Below are positions 52,795-62,669 of a stretch of DNA of 64,000 bases, one piece after another. How positions within the stretch are numbered: the first letter of the stretch is position 1; each line of letters opens with the position of its first letter. This DNA comes from Bacteroidota bacterium (lineage in GTDB: Bacteria > Bacteroidota > Bacteroidia > Cytophagales > Cyclobacteriaceae). Both the position numbers and the translations under genes were made by a program. Location of the stretch: NCBI GenBank assembly GCA_018266055.1, contig JAFDYT010000005.1:1-64000 (forward strand), given 5' to 3'. Under the pieces are notes generated by a model. That model searched no databases. It was not told the DNA's origin and was given only the letters and a program-made list of their open reading frames with translations.

Positions 52795-54585
52795 TCAATA
52801 AGAGACTGTGATTACTGCATTCAGCGTAGAATTGGTTTCTTCCCACCCTCCGAAACTTGTTTTCCTTACAAATGTTTTGAAGGGAATTGTCTTTTCATTC
52901 TTGCCGGAATCAACCATCAGCCCGGTGAAGGGCGGCAATTTTTTAAAACCAGGCCAATCCATCATGTTGCCGTGGTACTTGTATGAAATACTTTTACCAT
53001 CAGCGCCTGTGGATTTGCGCTCTACTCGCTTGCTTCCAGCAGCATATTGTTCTTTTTTCCATTCCTCCCAATTCAGAAACCCCGTCAGAAGTTCTTTTCG
53101 CGTTTTGCGATCATCAATCCATTCAAAACCAAAGGCAAATTTTTTACGGTTTACTATAATGGAGTACGTTGCGAGATCAAACCGAAGCCACCCGAAATGC
53201 TTCGTTCCCTTCAGAACAATTTCTTTGGTGAGCAACTCTTCTGCGGGCAATTGCTTGACGCTATCGTAAGCAAAAAAATGCAGCCTTAGGCGGGAGGTAT
53301 CTTTTGAATTGTACATAAGCCGAACCTGCAATTTTTCTACTCTGCAAATTGAAGCGGGTGACTCAACAAGTATCGCCACAGCGCCGCCGCCCTGAACAGT
53401 ATCAAACGGAAGAATGCCATCTTTGCCACCCATCCATCCCAGCCGCTTTATTCTTGAAGATTTCTTTTTGGCAAGAATGACCACTTCATCAAGAATTTTA
53501 CTCGAAGGGTTTAATCCTATATCAGTTGTGGAGGAGTAGCGTAATTGGTGCACGGGAATTTTTATGGGATGAAAACCAATTGAAGAAATGAGAATGGAGT
53601 CACCTTGTTGCCCTAAGGGAACCTCCAGTTCGAATGTTCCGTCTGGATCGGACAGGGTACCAATATTCTGATTGACCAATCCAATATTGGCATAAGGAAT
53701 TGGTTCTGCCGTCACCTTATTTCTGATTTTACCAGTGATTGAAATTAAATTTCTTTTTGAAGGAAGGCATTTTTTCCAGGCGAGACTATCGCGTTCAAGT
53801 GAATCTAAGGCAACCATGCATGAACCGTGTGCAAATAACTCGGGCAGATGAACTACAATGGGTTTCGCAAAATTCCTTTTGTTGAACGTATAGATGACCT
53901 TCTTTTTAAGATCATAGATATTTGAATAAACTGTGAGACTGTCTTGATGCGTTTGTTTTAGAATAGACAACACATTTTCGATAGAAGCTGATTTGTTGAC
54001 TGATAATTCGTGCTCAGCGCGATTGTATCGGCGACATACAGGATCGTCGTTTAATTCCGGGTGCCAAGGATTGAAATTGGTTTGAATTAAATGCGATTCA
54101 GCGGGTTGTTTGAATGCAATCCTGCCATGGTCAACTCCTATTAATACAGCGTTTCCGGTAGCATCGGCAAGCATTACATGCATTTCACTCAGCTCGGGTA
54201 TTTGGTAAGTCTTTACAATGGCAACAGCGTCGGCGACGGTTGAGCATTGATCTAAGATCATTTGCCAGAGGTATCCTTGAAATTCTGTTTTGTCATCAGG
54301 GAATTCAACCTCCAGATGAGGAGTTCGCGCGGCGTCAAAAAACAAACCTTTTTCATTCATGCCGCCTTGTGCCCAGCCTTCGCTGGTAAACGTAAAAATG
54401 ACTGACCCAAATTTTCCCTTGGCAGGAGGATTAATTTTGATGGCCGCATCTTTTGCGAACCAATCTTCATGGTTACCAACCAGCACGTGTTGACCATCGG
54501 AAAGAAAAAGAATGAAACAGCCTTCGCTGTTGGTTATTAGTCCACCAACAAGAAGGATGACTAGAAAAATTGATTTTAGATTCAT
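52795..54585 (-). CDS. Ntn-hydrolase (choloylglycine-type amidase) fused to CarboxypepD_reg domain
   Basis: The 596-residue protein has a signal peptide ending at SEG, which would expose Cys23 (CFILFLSDG) as the N-terminal nucleophile. NHEDW (38-43) matches the linear-amide/choloylglycine hydrolase family. The catalytic domain runs to about 270. A CarboxypepD_reg-like domain follows (about 282-370: ISITGKIRNKVTAEPIPYAN) and a C-terminal beta region of about 200 residues. It likely cleaves amide bonds of acylated substrates outside the cytoplasm. The fusion is unusual. Confidence 0.75.
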   Translation of the reverse strand: MNLKSIFLVILLVGGLITNSEGCFILFLSDGQHVLVGNHEDWFAKDAAIKINPPAKGKFGSVIFTFTSEGWAQGGMNEKGLFFDAARTPHLEVEFPDDKTEFQGYLWQMILDQCSTVADAVAIVKTYQIPELSEMHVMLADATGNAVLIGVDHGRIAFKQPAESHLIQTNFNPWHPELNDDPVCRRYNRAEHELSVNKSASIENVLSILKQTHQDSLTVYSNIYDLKKKVIYTFNKRNFAKPIVVHLPELFAHGSCMVALDSLERDSLAWKKCLPSKRNLISITGKIRNKVTAEPIPYANIGLVNQNIGTLSDPDGTFELEVPLGQQGDSILISSIGFHPIKIPVHQLRYSSTTDIGLNPSSKILDEVVILAKKKSSRIKRLGWMGGKDGILPFDTVQGGGAVAILVESPASICRVEKLQVRLMYNSKDTSRLRLHFFAYDSVKQLPAEELLTKEIVLKGTKHFGWLRFDLATYSIIVNRKKFAFGFEWIDDRKTRKELLTGFLNWEEWKKEQYAAGSKRVERKSTGADGKSISYKYHGNMMDWPGFKKLPPFTGLMVDSGKNEKTIPFKTFVRKTSFGGWEETNSTLNAVITVSY

Positions 54586-54733
54586 TGACGCGCTGAAGAT
54601 GCCATTTTGATAAGGACCGTTGCCTGCCTAATTCATTTTTGTAATGAAGTTATGAAAGCGTTTACTATTTCCGTGCGAATCTTTGTTTACAACCTAGAAA
54701 AGAGTTGTTACCTTGGTCGTATAAACTCTTGCC

Positions 54734-55996
54734 ATGGACAAACGCTCTTTTTTAAAAAACCTTTCCTTGTTTAGCTTGGGCGGACTCCCTTCCCTTTCTG
54801 GAATTGAGCAGATGATTCAGCAGATGGTACATTGGTCACCGGATGAGGTGGCGGAAAATGAAGATTTCTGGCAGGCGATCCGCGAAAGCTATTCACTCAA
54901 TCCGGATTTTATCAACCTCGAAAACGGATATTATTGCATTCAGCCGAAAGAAACACTTGAGAAATTTGTAACCCATGTGCACGAGGTGAACCACCTTGGT
55001 GCCTACTACATGCGCACGGTGCAATTTGAAAACAAAAAGAAAGCTGCTACTAAACTCGCTGCGCTCGCGGGCTGCTCTACCGAGGAACTTATTATCACCC
55101 GAAATACTACGGAGTCGCTCGACATGATCATCGGTGGCTTGAACTGGAGCAAGGGTGACGAGGCGGTGATGGCCGAGCAAGACTATGGCGCTATGCTTGA
55201 CATGTTCAAACTGGTTGCGAAGCGATATGGTGTGGTGAACAAAATTGTTTCTTTGCCCAATCATCCGTCGTCGGACGATGAGATCGTGCAACTTTATGCC
55301 AATGCCATCACACCAAAAACTAAACTGCTGATGGTTTGTCACATGGTCAATATCACCGGACAAATTTTGCCTGTGCAAAAAATTTGTGACATGGCTCATA
55401 GCAAAGGCGTGCAGGTAATGGTGGATGGTGCTCACGCTTTCGCACATATCGTTTTTAATATTCCTGACCTTCACTGCGATTATTATGGAGCCAGCTTGCA
55501 CAAGTGGCTGAGCGTGCCGCTGGGAGCGGGCATTCTTTATGTGAAAAAGGAAAACATAAAAAATGTTTGGCCTTTGTTGGCCGACGGCGAACGGCCTGAA
55601 GACGACATTGCCAGACTAAACCATATCGGTACGCACCCGGTACATACGGACCTGACGATTGCCGACGCCATTGATTTTCATACGAAGATCGGTGGTGAGC
55701 GGAAAGAGTCGCGCCTTCGCTACTTACAAAACTATTGGACCAATCAGGTGCGCGATATTCCTAACGTTGTACTCAACACGCCGAAAGACCCGACACGATC
55801 ATGTGCCATTGCCAACGTGGGTATAAAAAGCATGAAGCCTCAAGAGCTTGCAGAAGTGCTTTTAAAGAAATATAAAATTTATACCGTAGCCATCGATGGG
55901 GCCAATGTTCATGGATGCCGGATCACACCCAACGTGTACACCACTACACAAGAACTTGATGTGCTGGTGAAAGCGCTGAAAGAACTCGGACGTTAG
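54734..55996 (+). CDS. aminotransferase class V (isopenicillin-N-epimerase-like)
   Basis: The 420-residue PLP enzyme carries the fold-type I motifs: VDGAHAFAH with Asp231, and SLHKWLS with the Schiff-base Lys257, followed by PLGAGILYV. TRNTTESLD (122-130) contacts phosphate. The N-terminus (MDKRSFLKNLSLFSLGG) is reminiscent of a leader sequence, so it may be exported. Relatives act as cysteine desulfurases or epimerases; the substrate is not clear. It converges on the TIM-barrel gene with 2 nt between. Confidence 0.85.
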   Translation: MDKRSFLKNLSLFSLGGLPSLSGIEQMIQQMVHWSPDEVAENEDFWQAIRESYSLNPDFINLENGYYCIQPKETLEKFVTHVHEVNHLGAYYMRTVQFENKKKAATKLAALAGCSTEELIITRNTTESLDMIIGGLNWSKGDEAVMAEQDYGAMLDMFKLVAKRYGVVNKIVSLPNHPSSDDEIVQLYANAITPKTKLLMVCHMVNITGQILPVQKICDMAHSKGVQVMVDGAHAFAHIVFNIPDLHCDYYGASLHKWLSVPLGAGILYVKKENIKNVWPLLADGERPEDDIARLNHIGTHPVHTDLTIADAIDFHTKIGGERKESRLRYLQNYWTNQVRDIPNVVLNTPKDPTRSCAIANVGIKSMKPQELAEVLLKKYKIYTVAIDGANVHGCRITPNVYTTTQELDVLVKALKELGR

Positions 55997-55998
55997 AT

Positions 55999-56913
55999 TC
56001 AGAAGCTATCCGCCTGGCGATACGCGGCGATTACAGCGGCTTCTCCTTCTTTATCTTTTTTTGAATTGCCGTGCTCCATGCCGAGAATTCCGCGGTAGCC
56101 TTTGTCGTAAATGTGTTTGAAAATGTTGCGGTAATTCATTTCGCCCGTGCCGGGTTCGTTGCGGCCTGGGTTATCGCCAATCTGAAAGTAAGCGATTTCA
56201 TCCCAACACAAATTAATGTTGTTGATGATGTTTCCTTCGTTGCGCTGCATGTGATACATGTCGAACAAAATTTTGCACGACGGGCTTTTCACCGCTTTGC
56301 AAATCATAAAGGTTTGGTACGAGTGTCGTAAAAATAAATCGGGTGTGTCACTGAGTGGTTCTAGCACCATCACCAGACCGTGAGGTTCAAAGATTTCAGC
56401 GCCTCGACGGAGTATGTCGATGACGTTGGCCGTCTGAACATCGTGAGGAATATGATTTTCGTAAAAGCCAGGTACCACGGTCATCCACTTGGCGTTTACC
56501 CGCTTGGCTACTTCCACACTTTGCTTACAGGTTTTGAGAAAATTGTCTTTGAATTCCTGCTTGCCAGAGGTTAAAGAAATTTTCCAGTTGTCACCGCCAT
56601 CCACTACAAACACTCCCATGGTCATTCCAAGTTGTGAAAGTAGCTTCCCGATCTTTTCCTGATCAGCTACAGACCTGCCCAGCATGCCGTTGTCTTCTAC
56701 CGACCGGAAACCCTGATCGGCCATGAATTTTATCTGGTCCATAAAATCTTCTCCCGCCGACTTGGCAAACATCCCATCATGCGGCGCATAGTTGTGTTTG
56801 AAAGGCTGGCCTGCCGGTGATGGATCCAAATCCCCATGGGCCATGGTTTGTGAAAAGGAAAATGTAGCGGCGGCGCCGGCCACACTGCGGGAAATAAAGT
56901 TTCTGCGGTTCAT
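55999..56913 (-). CDS. sugar isomerase-type TIM barrel protein (AP endonuclease family 2)
   Basis: The 304-residue protein starts with a Tat-like leader (NRRNFISRSVAGAAATFS). The xylose-isomerase-like TIM barrel shows VVPGFYENH, LVMVLEPLSDTP, KILFDMYHMQRNEG and YFQIGDNPGRNEPGTGEMN, with the Glu, Asp/His and Glu metal ligands. It resembles hydroxypyruvate isomerase and related exported sugar isomerases. The substrate is unknown. Confidence 0.85.
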   Translation of the reverse strand: MNRRNFISRSVAGAAATFSFSQTMAHGDLDPSPAGQPFKHNYAPHDGMFAKSAGEDFMDQIKFMADQGFRSVEDNGMLGRSVADQEKIGKLLSQLGMTMGVFVVDGGDNWKISLTSGKQEFKDNFLKTCKQSVEVAKRVNAKWMTVVPGFYENHIPHDVQTANVIDILRRGAEIFEPHGLVMVLEPLSDTPDLFLRHSYQTFMICKAVKSPSCKILFDMYHMQRNEGNIINNINLCWDEIAYFQIGDNPGRNEPGTGEMNYRNIFKHIYDKGYRGILGMEHGNSKKDKEGEAAVIAAYRQADSF

Positions 56914-57106
56914 AGGGTTTTGGCTTTACAGGTAAATGAAGTTTAAATGAAAGATCGTTAAAAAATGAGATTGATAAAACAAGATTGATGTAGTAAACTA
57001 CAAAGCCTGTTGAATGGTGCAGAACCCATTCGGGGATTATTTCTAAATTCAAACAATATAAATTAAGGCTACCCGACTTAACAAACACTAACCTCATCAA
57101 ACATTT

Positions 57107-58030
57107 ATGCAAACCATCTTAGGAGCCAACGGAACAATAGGAAGCGTACTCGCGAAGGAATTGAAAGCCTATACCAACGACATCCGGTTGGTGAGTCGCA
57201 ATCCAAAAAAAGTAAATGAAAGCGATGAGCTTTTTCCCGCTGACCTGTCGGATGCCTCGCAAGTGGAAAAAGCAATCGCGGGCTCAGAGGTGGTGTACCT
57301 TGTGGTTGGGTTTGACTATAACCTTAAAGTATGGCAAGAAAAGTGGCCGGCATTGATGCGCGCCACCATCGACGCGTGTAAAAAACACAATGCCAAGCTA
57401 GTCTTCTTTGACAATATCTATTTATACGACATAAGTGCGATTGGCCACATGACCGAAGAGTCGCCCATCAATCCTCCCAGCGAAAAAGGAAAAGTTCGCC
57501 GCCAAATCGCCGACATGCTGATGAGTGAGGTGAAAGCCGGTAAGCTCAATGCTCTCATCGCACGTGCTCCTGATTTTTATGGACCTGACAATGAAAAAAG
57601 TTTCCTCAATGAAGTTATTTACAAGAACCTCAAGAAAGGAAAAGCACCGAACTGGTTTATCAATGCCAATAAGAAGCATTCGTTTATTTACACACCCGAT
57701 GCCGCCAAGGCCACTGCCATTTTAGGCAATACACCTGACGCCTTCAATCAGGTATGGCACTTGCCTACCGATAGCAATTCCCTTACCGGAAATGAATGGG
57801 CAGCCCTTTTTAACAAAGAGATGAACACGTCGAAAAAAATTAGTGTACTGCCCATGTTCATGCTGAAAATACTCGGTTGGTTCATGCCCTTCATGCGCGA
57901 AATGCCGGAGATGATGTACCAATACGATCGCGACTATTTCTTTGATTCCAGCAAATTCATGAAGCGGTTTGATTTTAAAGTGACGCGCTACGAGGAAGGA
58001 GTGAAGCAGATTGTGAAAAGTGGCAAGTAA
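57107..58030 (+). CDS. NAD-dependent epimerase/dehydratase family protein
   Basis: A 307-residue Rossmann protein with the dinucleotide motif LGANGTIG (5-12). Further family features are VVYLVVGFDYNL, VFFDNIYLYD, ARAPDFYGP and VWHLPTDSNSLTG. The usual YxxxK pair is not evident, as in atypical NmrA/SDR members. The product is cytoplasmic. The role, whether a nucleotide-sugar or quinone reductase, is not decidable from sequence. It converges on the TauE gene with 2 nt between. Confidence 0.8.
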   Translation: MQTILGANGTIGSVLAKELKAYTNDIRLVSRNPKKVNESDELFPADLSDASQVEKAIAGSEVVYLVVGFDYNLKVWQEKWPALMRATIDACKKHNAKLVFFDNIYLYDISAIGHMTEESPINPPSEKGKVRRQIADMLMSEVKAGKLNALIARAPDFYGPDNEKSFLNEVIYKNLKKGKAPNWFINANKKHSFIYTPDAAKATAILGNTPDAFNQVWHLPTDSNSLTGNEWAALFNKEMNTSKKISVLPMFMLKILGWFMPFMREMPEMMYQYDRDYFFDSSKFMKRFDFKVTRYEEGVKQIVKSGK

Positions 58031-58032
58031 GG

Positions 58033-58785
58033 TTATCGCAGCACCATCACAATGGCGGCTACGAAGGTCATCCCCACGATAAACCATCGGTAGGTTTGGT
58101 CACTCATTTTCTTTACGAGAAGCACGCCCAGATAAGCTCCCATAATAATGGCTGGTGTGAGTACCAGCGCAAAGAGCCACGAGTCTTTGTTGATGGTGTG
58201 CCACACCCACACATGAAACGGCACCTTGAACCAGTTGATGACTAAAAAGAACCAGGCCGTTGTGCCAATGAAATTATTTTTAGGAAGGTTCATGCTCAGA
58301 AAATAAACAGCCATAACGGTACCGGCCAGGTTGCCGATCATGGATGTGAAGCCGCCTAAAAATCCCGCCACCATTCCAAAATAAATGCTGTCGGGTATTT
58401 TTTCTTTGCCGCCCAACTCCATCCAAATCATAATGCCGAGGCTTAGAAAGATAGTGCCAGCCATGATGATGCGAAATACTTCGTCGTTGATGTAGTTGCC
58501 GGCAAAGCTTCCGGCGATGATGCCGGCCGCCGCCCATGGAAATAAAATCTTAAGGTGTTGGAACGAAGCGTGACGATGATAATACCACACGCCAAAAATG
58601 TCGGCCACGAGCAGCATCGGCAACATCAGTCCGCTGGACGCTTTTCCACCGAACACGATCGCCAGCAACGGTACTGAAAGCATGCCGGCGCCATGCACGC
58701 CAGTCTTGGCCATGCCTAATAGTATGGCGACTGAGAGCGCGATGATAATACTTTCAGAGGTGAGCGAGGTGACCAGTTCAGACAT
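58033..58785 (-). CDS. TauE/SafE-family membrane exporter
   Basis: The ATG at 58785 (MSELVTSL) is preferred to the TTG at 58815. The 250-residue protein has about seven to eight membrane helices and TauE/SafE repeats (GMAKTGVHGAGMLSVPLLA and GFLGGFTSMIGNLAGTVMAVY). Members export sulfite, sulfoacetate or related organic anions, or take part in sulfur metabolism. The specific anion is unknown; no sulfur genes are adjacent. Confidence 0.88.
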   Translation of the reverse strand: MSELVTSLTSESIIIALSVAILLGMAKTGVHGAGMLSVPLLAIVFGGKASSGLMLPMLLVADIFGVWYYHRHASFQHLKILFPWAAAGIIAGSFAGNYINDEVFRIIMAGTIFLSLGIMIWMELGGKEKIPDSIYFGMVAGFLGGFTSMIGNLAGTVMAVYFLSMNLPKNNFIGTTAWFFLVINWFKVPFHVWVWHTINKDSWLFALVLTPAIIMGAYLGVLLVKKMSDQTYRWFIVGMTFVAAIVMVLR

Positions 58786-58853
58786 TACGCTTTGATAAAT
58801 ATACAGACGAATCAAAGCTAGGATAAATTAGCCGTACCACAAGGCTTGGCTTG

Positions 58854-59966
58854 CTAGGATGCTACGCGCAAGGTGTTGATCGACGTAATGTATTTATCTA
58901 TAACAATGTTCTCGTCGTATTCGCGCTCTACCAACGCGCGACCGTTGATTCCAAACTGCTTGAGCTGCTCGTTGTCGAGCGAAAGCATGTTTTCCATTTT
59001 TGCAGCCAGGTCTTCGGCATCTTTTAGGTTGCAGAGAAAGCCGTTGTAATTATCTTTCACCACCTGATGGCATCCGGGTACGTCGGTGGCGATCATTGGC
59101 TTGCCACAGCTTGCGGCTTCCAGCAAGGCGCGTGGAGTTCCTTCGCGATACGAGGGAAGCACAACACAATCTGCTCCGTTAATATAAGGCTGAACATTTT
59201 TTGTAGTGCCTAGGTATTCAATCAATCCTTCGTTGATCCATTCGTCGATCATGGCTGATTTAATTCCGCGTTTATGTTCGGGATCTTTTGCACCCAATAT
59301 CTGAAAGCGTGCCTGAATCCCTTTGTCTTTTAAAATTTTAATCGCTTCAATGTACTCAAGCACACCTTTATCGATGATTAACCGGGAGATCATGATAAAG
59401 GTGAAGCGATGGTTGCGCCTGAAGGACATTGGCGTAAATTTTTTCAAATCGATGCCAGAGCCAGGAAGTAAATCAGCCTTCTCCTTTTTAATTAAATTCC
59501 TGTTGATGAATAAATGCAAGTCTTCCTGATTCTGAAAAAAGACTTTCTCCGGAAAACGGAAAGAAATTTTATAAAGCGCAATGGCGATGGCCGACACGAG
59601 ATTTTTTTTGAGGAAAACCGTTCCTAGTCCGCAAACATTGTTGATGGCCGGAATTCCCAAAAAGGCGGCTGCAAATGAGCCATACACATTGGGCTTGATT
59701 GTGTAATGAAGAATCACATCGGGCCGCACTTTTCGATAAATGGACATTAATTCAAAAATCAGAGCAACATCTTTGACCGGATTGGAACCCCGGCTATCCA
59801 TTCGAAGTGGATGATGTATGCAGCCCGCTTCCTGCAGATATTTGGTATAGTCGTCAATCGGGGCAATGGTATGTACTTCAACACCTTCCGCCTGTAACGC
59901 CTTCACGAAGCCCATCCTGAAATTGTAGATATTCCAGGAAGTGTTAAGAACTATTGCAATTTTCAT
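58854..59966 (-). CDS. GT4-family glycosyltransferase
   Basis: The 370-residue protein is a GT-B glycosyltransferase. The N-terminal domain has the short GT4-N motif (MKIAIVLNTSWNIYNFRMGF), and the C-terminal domain has FIMISRLIIDKGVLEYIEA and the nucleotide-sugar site SYREGTPRALLEAASCGKPMIATDVPGC. It resembles exopolysaccharide or O-antigen type enzymes (WbpX/PglA group). It stands alone, without other polysaccharide genes nearby. It transfers a sugar from a nucleotide donor to a lipid or glycan acceptor. Confidence 0.88.
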   Translation of the reverse strand: MKIAIVLNTSWNIYNFRMGFVKALQAEGVEVHTIAPIDDYTKYLQEAGCIHHPLRMDSRGSNPVKDVALIFELMSIYRKVRPDVILHYTIKPNVYGSFAAAFLGIPAINNVCGLGTVFLKKNLVSAIAIALYKISFRFPEKVFFQNQEDLHLFINRNLIKKEKADLLPGSGIDLKKFTPMSFRRNHRFTFIMISRLIIDKGVLEYIEAIKILKDKGIQARFQILGAKDPEHKRGIKSAMIDEWINEGLIEYLGTTKNVQPYINGADCVVLPSYREGTPRALLEAASCGKPMIATDVPGCHQVVKDNYNGFLCNLKDAEDLAAKMENMLSLDNEQLKQFGINGRALVEREYDENIVIDKYITSINTLRVAS

Positions 59967-60163
59967 AACCCTGCCTTTTCAAGAATAAGGCCAGGCATGA
60001 AAACGAGGTTTTAATCAAAAATCACAAGCATCTGTCATTCTAATATTCCATAATTGGGAATGAATCGTTCTAGGTCTGGCTGTTTTTTCATATTAGAATC
60101 GAGTTTTATAGCAGTCCAAAAGCAAATCATTTCTTATCTTAAAAGATAATTTTACCTAAGCCC

Positions 60164-61849
60164 ATGAAAAACCTGCGTGTCCTTCTCCTGCTGTTGGTCG
60201 TTTTAACCGCCTGCCAGAAACAAAAGTTTGACGTCATTATCCGCGGAGGCACCGTGTACGATGGATCAGGCAAGCCTGGTGTGGTCACTGACATTGGCGT
60301 TAATGCCGACACTATTGCCTTCATTGGCGACTTGTCGAAGGCCGAAGCGAAAAAAGAAGTGGATGCCAAAGGATTAGCCGTCGCCCCGGGTTTTATTAAT
60401 ATGCTTAGTTGGGCAGTTGAATCCCTGATTTTTGATGGAAAGTCGCAGGCAGACATTCGCCAGGGTGTGACGCTTGAAGTTTTTGGAGAAGGTGGATCTA
60501 TGGGCCCACTCAACGCAAAAATGAAGGAAGAGGCGCTTGAAGACATGAAGCGCAACCCCGACTTTAAATACGATATCGATTGGACCACGCTGGGTGAATA
60601 TCTGGAATCGCTGGAGCGAAGAGGTGTGGCTCCTAATGTGGCTTCGTTTATTGGTGCCACCACCGTGCGTATTCATGAGTTGGGCTACGAAAATCGATTG
60701 CCCAATCCCGAGGAGTTGGCGCGCATGAAAGCATTGGTGAAAACTGCCATGGAAGAGGGGGCAATGGGTGTTGGTTCATCGTTGATTTACGCACCTGCTA
60801 ATTATTCGTCAACCGAAGAGCTGATTGAACTTTGTAAAGTAGCCGGTGAATATGGTGGAATGTACATCACACACATGCGCAGCGAAGGCAATTCCATTTT
60901 CAAAGCGGTAGATGAAACGATCCGCATTGCGCGCGAGGGAAACCTGCCTGCAGAAATCTATCACCTCAAGATGGCGGGCAAAGACAACTGGGATAAACTT
61001 GACTCGGTGTTGGCAAAGATTGATAATGCAAACAGAGCTGGGCTTCACATCACCGCTGATATGTACACCTATCCGGCTGGCGCCACCGGCCTTGATGCGT
61101 CCATGCCTCCCTGGGTACAAGAGGGCGGGCTTCAGCCGTGGATCAAGCGCATGAAAGATCCCGCTACCCGAAAGAAAATACTCAACGAAATGCGCCAACC
61201 GTCTGACAAATGGGAAAACCTTTTGCTTATGGCTGGTAGCCCCGACCGTGTTTTATTGTTGGAATTTAAGAATGACTCCTTGCGCAAGTTCACTGGCAAG
61301 ACACTGGCCGAAGTGGCGAAAGTGTATGGAAAGTCGCCCGAAGAAACTGCCATGGATCTTGTTATCGCCGACGGATCGCGTGTGGGTACGGCATATTTTA
61401 TGATGAGCGAAGGAAACATCAAGCGGCAAATAGCACTGCCGTATGTAAGCTTCGGGTCGGATGCAGGTTCTCCGGCAACCGAAGGAATATTCTTGAAATC
61501 CAATGAACATCCGCGCGCGTATGGAAATTTCGCCCGGCTGTTGGGAAAATATGTTCGCGACGAAAAAGTAATTCCACTTGAAGAGGCCATCCGTAAGCTT
61601 ACGCTGCTTCCAGCCACAAATCTGAAAATTAAAAAACGTGGCTCATTGAGTGTTGGCAACTTTGCCGACGTCGTAGCATTCGATCCCACCAAAATTCAAG
61701 ACAATGCCACCTTCGAAAAACCACATCAATACGCCACCGGCATGGTGCATGTGTTTGTGAATGGCACTCAGGTTTTAGAAAATGGAGAACATACTGGAGC
61801 AAAACCTGGTAAGGTAGTCCGTGGGCCTGGCTGGAAAATGAAGAAGTAG
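60164..61849 (+). CDS. D-aminoacylase-like amidohydrolase with altered metal site
   Basis: This 561-residue lipoprotein (Cys17 in VLTACQKQ) has the amidohydrolase fold of N-acyl-D-amino-acid deacylases: FDVIIRGGTVYDGSGKPG, then PGFINMLSWA (75-84) where typical enzymes have PGFID-HxH. The HxH pair and the metal-binding Cys of the GNCG region (GEGGS here) are missing, while His237 (ITHMRSEG) and His267 (IYHLK) remain, as does the SDAGS strand near the C-terminus. It may use a single metal or be a non-classical hydrolase. Exported and membrane-anchored. Confidence 0.82.
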   Translation: MKNLRVLLLLLVVLTACQKQKFDVIIRGGTVYDGSGKPGVVTDIGVNADTIAFIGDLSKAEAKKEVDAKGLAVAPGFINMLSWAVESLIFDGKSQADIRQGVTLEVFGEGGSMGPLNAKMKEEALEDMKRNPDFKYDIDWTTLGEYLESLERRGVAPNVASFIGATTVRIHELGYENRLPNPEELARMKALVKTAMEEGAMGVGSSLIYAPANYSSTEELIELCKVAGEYGGMYITHMRSEGNSIFKAVDETIRIAREGNLPAEIYHLKMAGKDNWDKLDSVLAKIDNANRAGLHITADMYTYPAGATGLDASMPPWVQEGGLQPWIKRMKDPATRKKILNEMRQPSDKWENLLLMAGSPDRVLLLEFKNDSLRKFTGKTLAEVAKVYGKSPEETAMDLVIADGSRVGTAYFMMSEGNIKRQIALPYVSFGSDAGSPATEGIFLKSNEHPRAYGNFARLLGKYVRDEKVIPLEEAIRKLTLLPATNLKIKKRGSLSVGNFADVVAFDPTKIQDNATFEKPHQYATGMVHVFVNGTQVLENGEHTGAKPGKVVRGPGWKMKK

Positions 61850-61869
61850 TCTACGCGTTGTAAGGCTAC

Positions 61870-62586
61870 TTAATTTTTCAACGAGTTTCGGTAATTGAGG
61901 AAGGCTGCGATTTCCTCTTCACTCTTCAGTTTGTTTTTGTTCTCTTTGAGCCACAATTCGTCAGATTCGGCAGGCGAAATATTCTCCATCAAAGATTGTT
62001 TATTCAATTTCTTTAGCGGAGCAAGAACCCTATTTTGAATTAAGAAGTAATCGGTCGTAGAGACGAACCTGACTTCTGATTTGCCCAACATAGGATCATA
62101 TTTGTCTTTCACCAGTTCGGTGGTAGTCTTTTTCAAAAAAATAATTTTACCATCAGACAAAATTTGTGCGTAGCCTTTGCTTCGTGGATTGAAACTTGCA
62201 AAAGGCATAAATACAGCTCTGATTTTTGATGTGTCATTTTTTTCGTAAATCAAGATTTTTCTGATTTGCTCAATGGTTGCTGTATATTCAGTTCCTTTTG
62301 GATCAGTGTAGTGAACTTCATTGGAATAGAAATTCAATTTCACTTGTGGCATTTTTATTCCCTTTCCATTTTTGATGATTAATACAGCAGGGCTCCAATC
62401 CGATTCCCAAAAGCAGTTTCCTCGCACATCCGAGTACTCGAGTTTATCTGCTTTCTTTCCGAGGGCAGTGGGGTCATAGAATTTAACATAGCCGCTAGCA
62501 CCGGTGCCGCCTCCTGAAACATCTAATGTAGGCGCCTGTGCCTGCACAAGGTTCGCTACGAAAATCAATCCGAGAAATAACCGCAT
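61870..62586 (-). CDS. hypothetical secreted protein
   Basis: The ATG at 62586 gives a signal peptide (MRLFLGLIFVANLVQAQ) and 238 residues; a longer frame from 62664 adds an unlikely leader. The mature protein starts with GGGTGASGYVKFYDP, is rich in Lys and beta strands, and shows a final helical segment (EEEIAAFLNYRNSL). I do not recognise the family. It converges on the D-aminoacylase gene and lies divergent to the amidotransferase gene. Confidence 0.7.
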   Translation of the reverse strand: MRLFLGLIFVANLVQAQAPTLDVSGGGTGASGYVKFYDPTALGKKADKLEYSDVRGNCFWESDWSPAVLIIKNGKGIKMPQVKLNFYSNEVHYTDPKGTEYTATIEQIRKILIYEKNDTSKIRAVFMPFASFNPRSKGYAQILSDGKIIFLKKTTTELVKDKYDPMLGKSEVRFVSTTDYFLIQNRVLAPLKKLNKQSLMENISPAESDELWLKENKNKLKSEEEIAAFLNYRNSLKN

Positions 62587-62669
62587 AAGAAAAAAATTTA
62601 TTCTAAAATAAGAACTTATCCACGTAAATAAAACAAGGGCCTTATCTGTCCGGATTGCGATCATAAATC

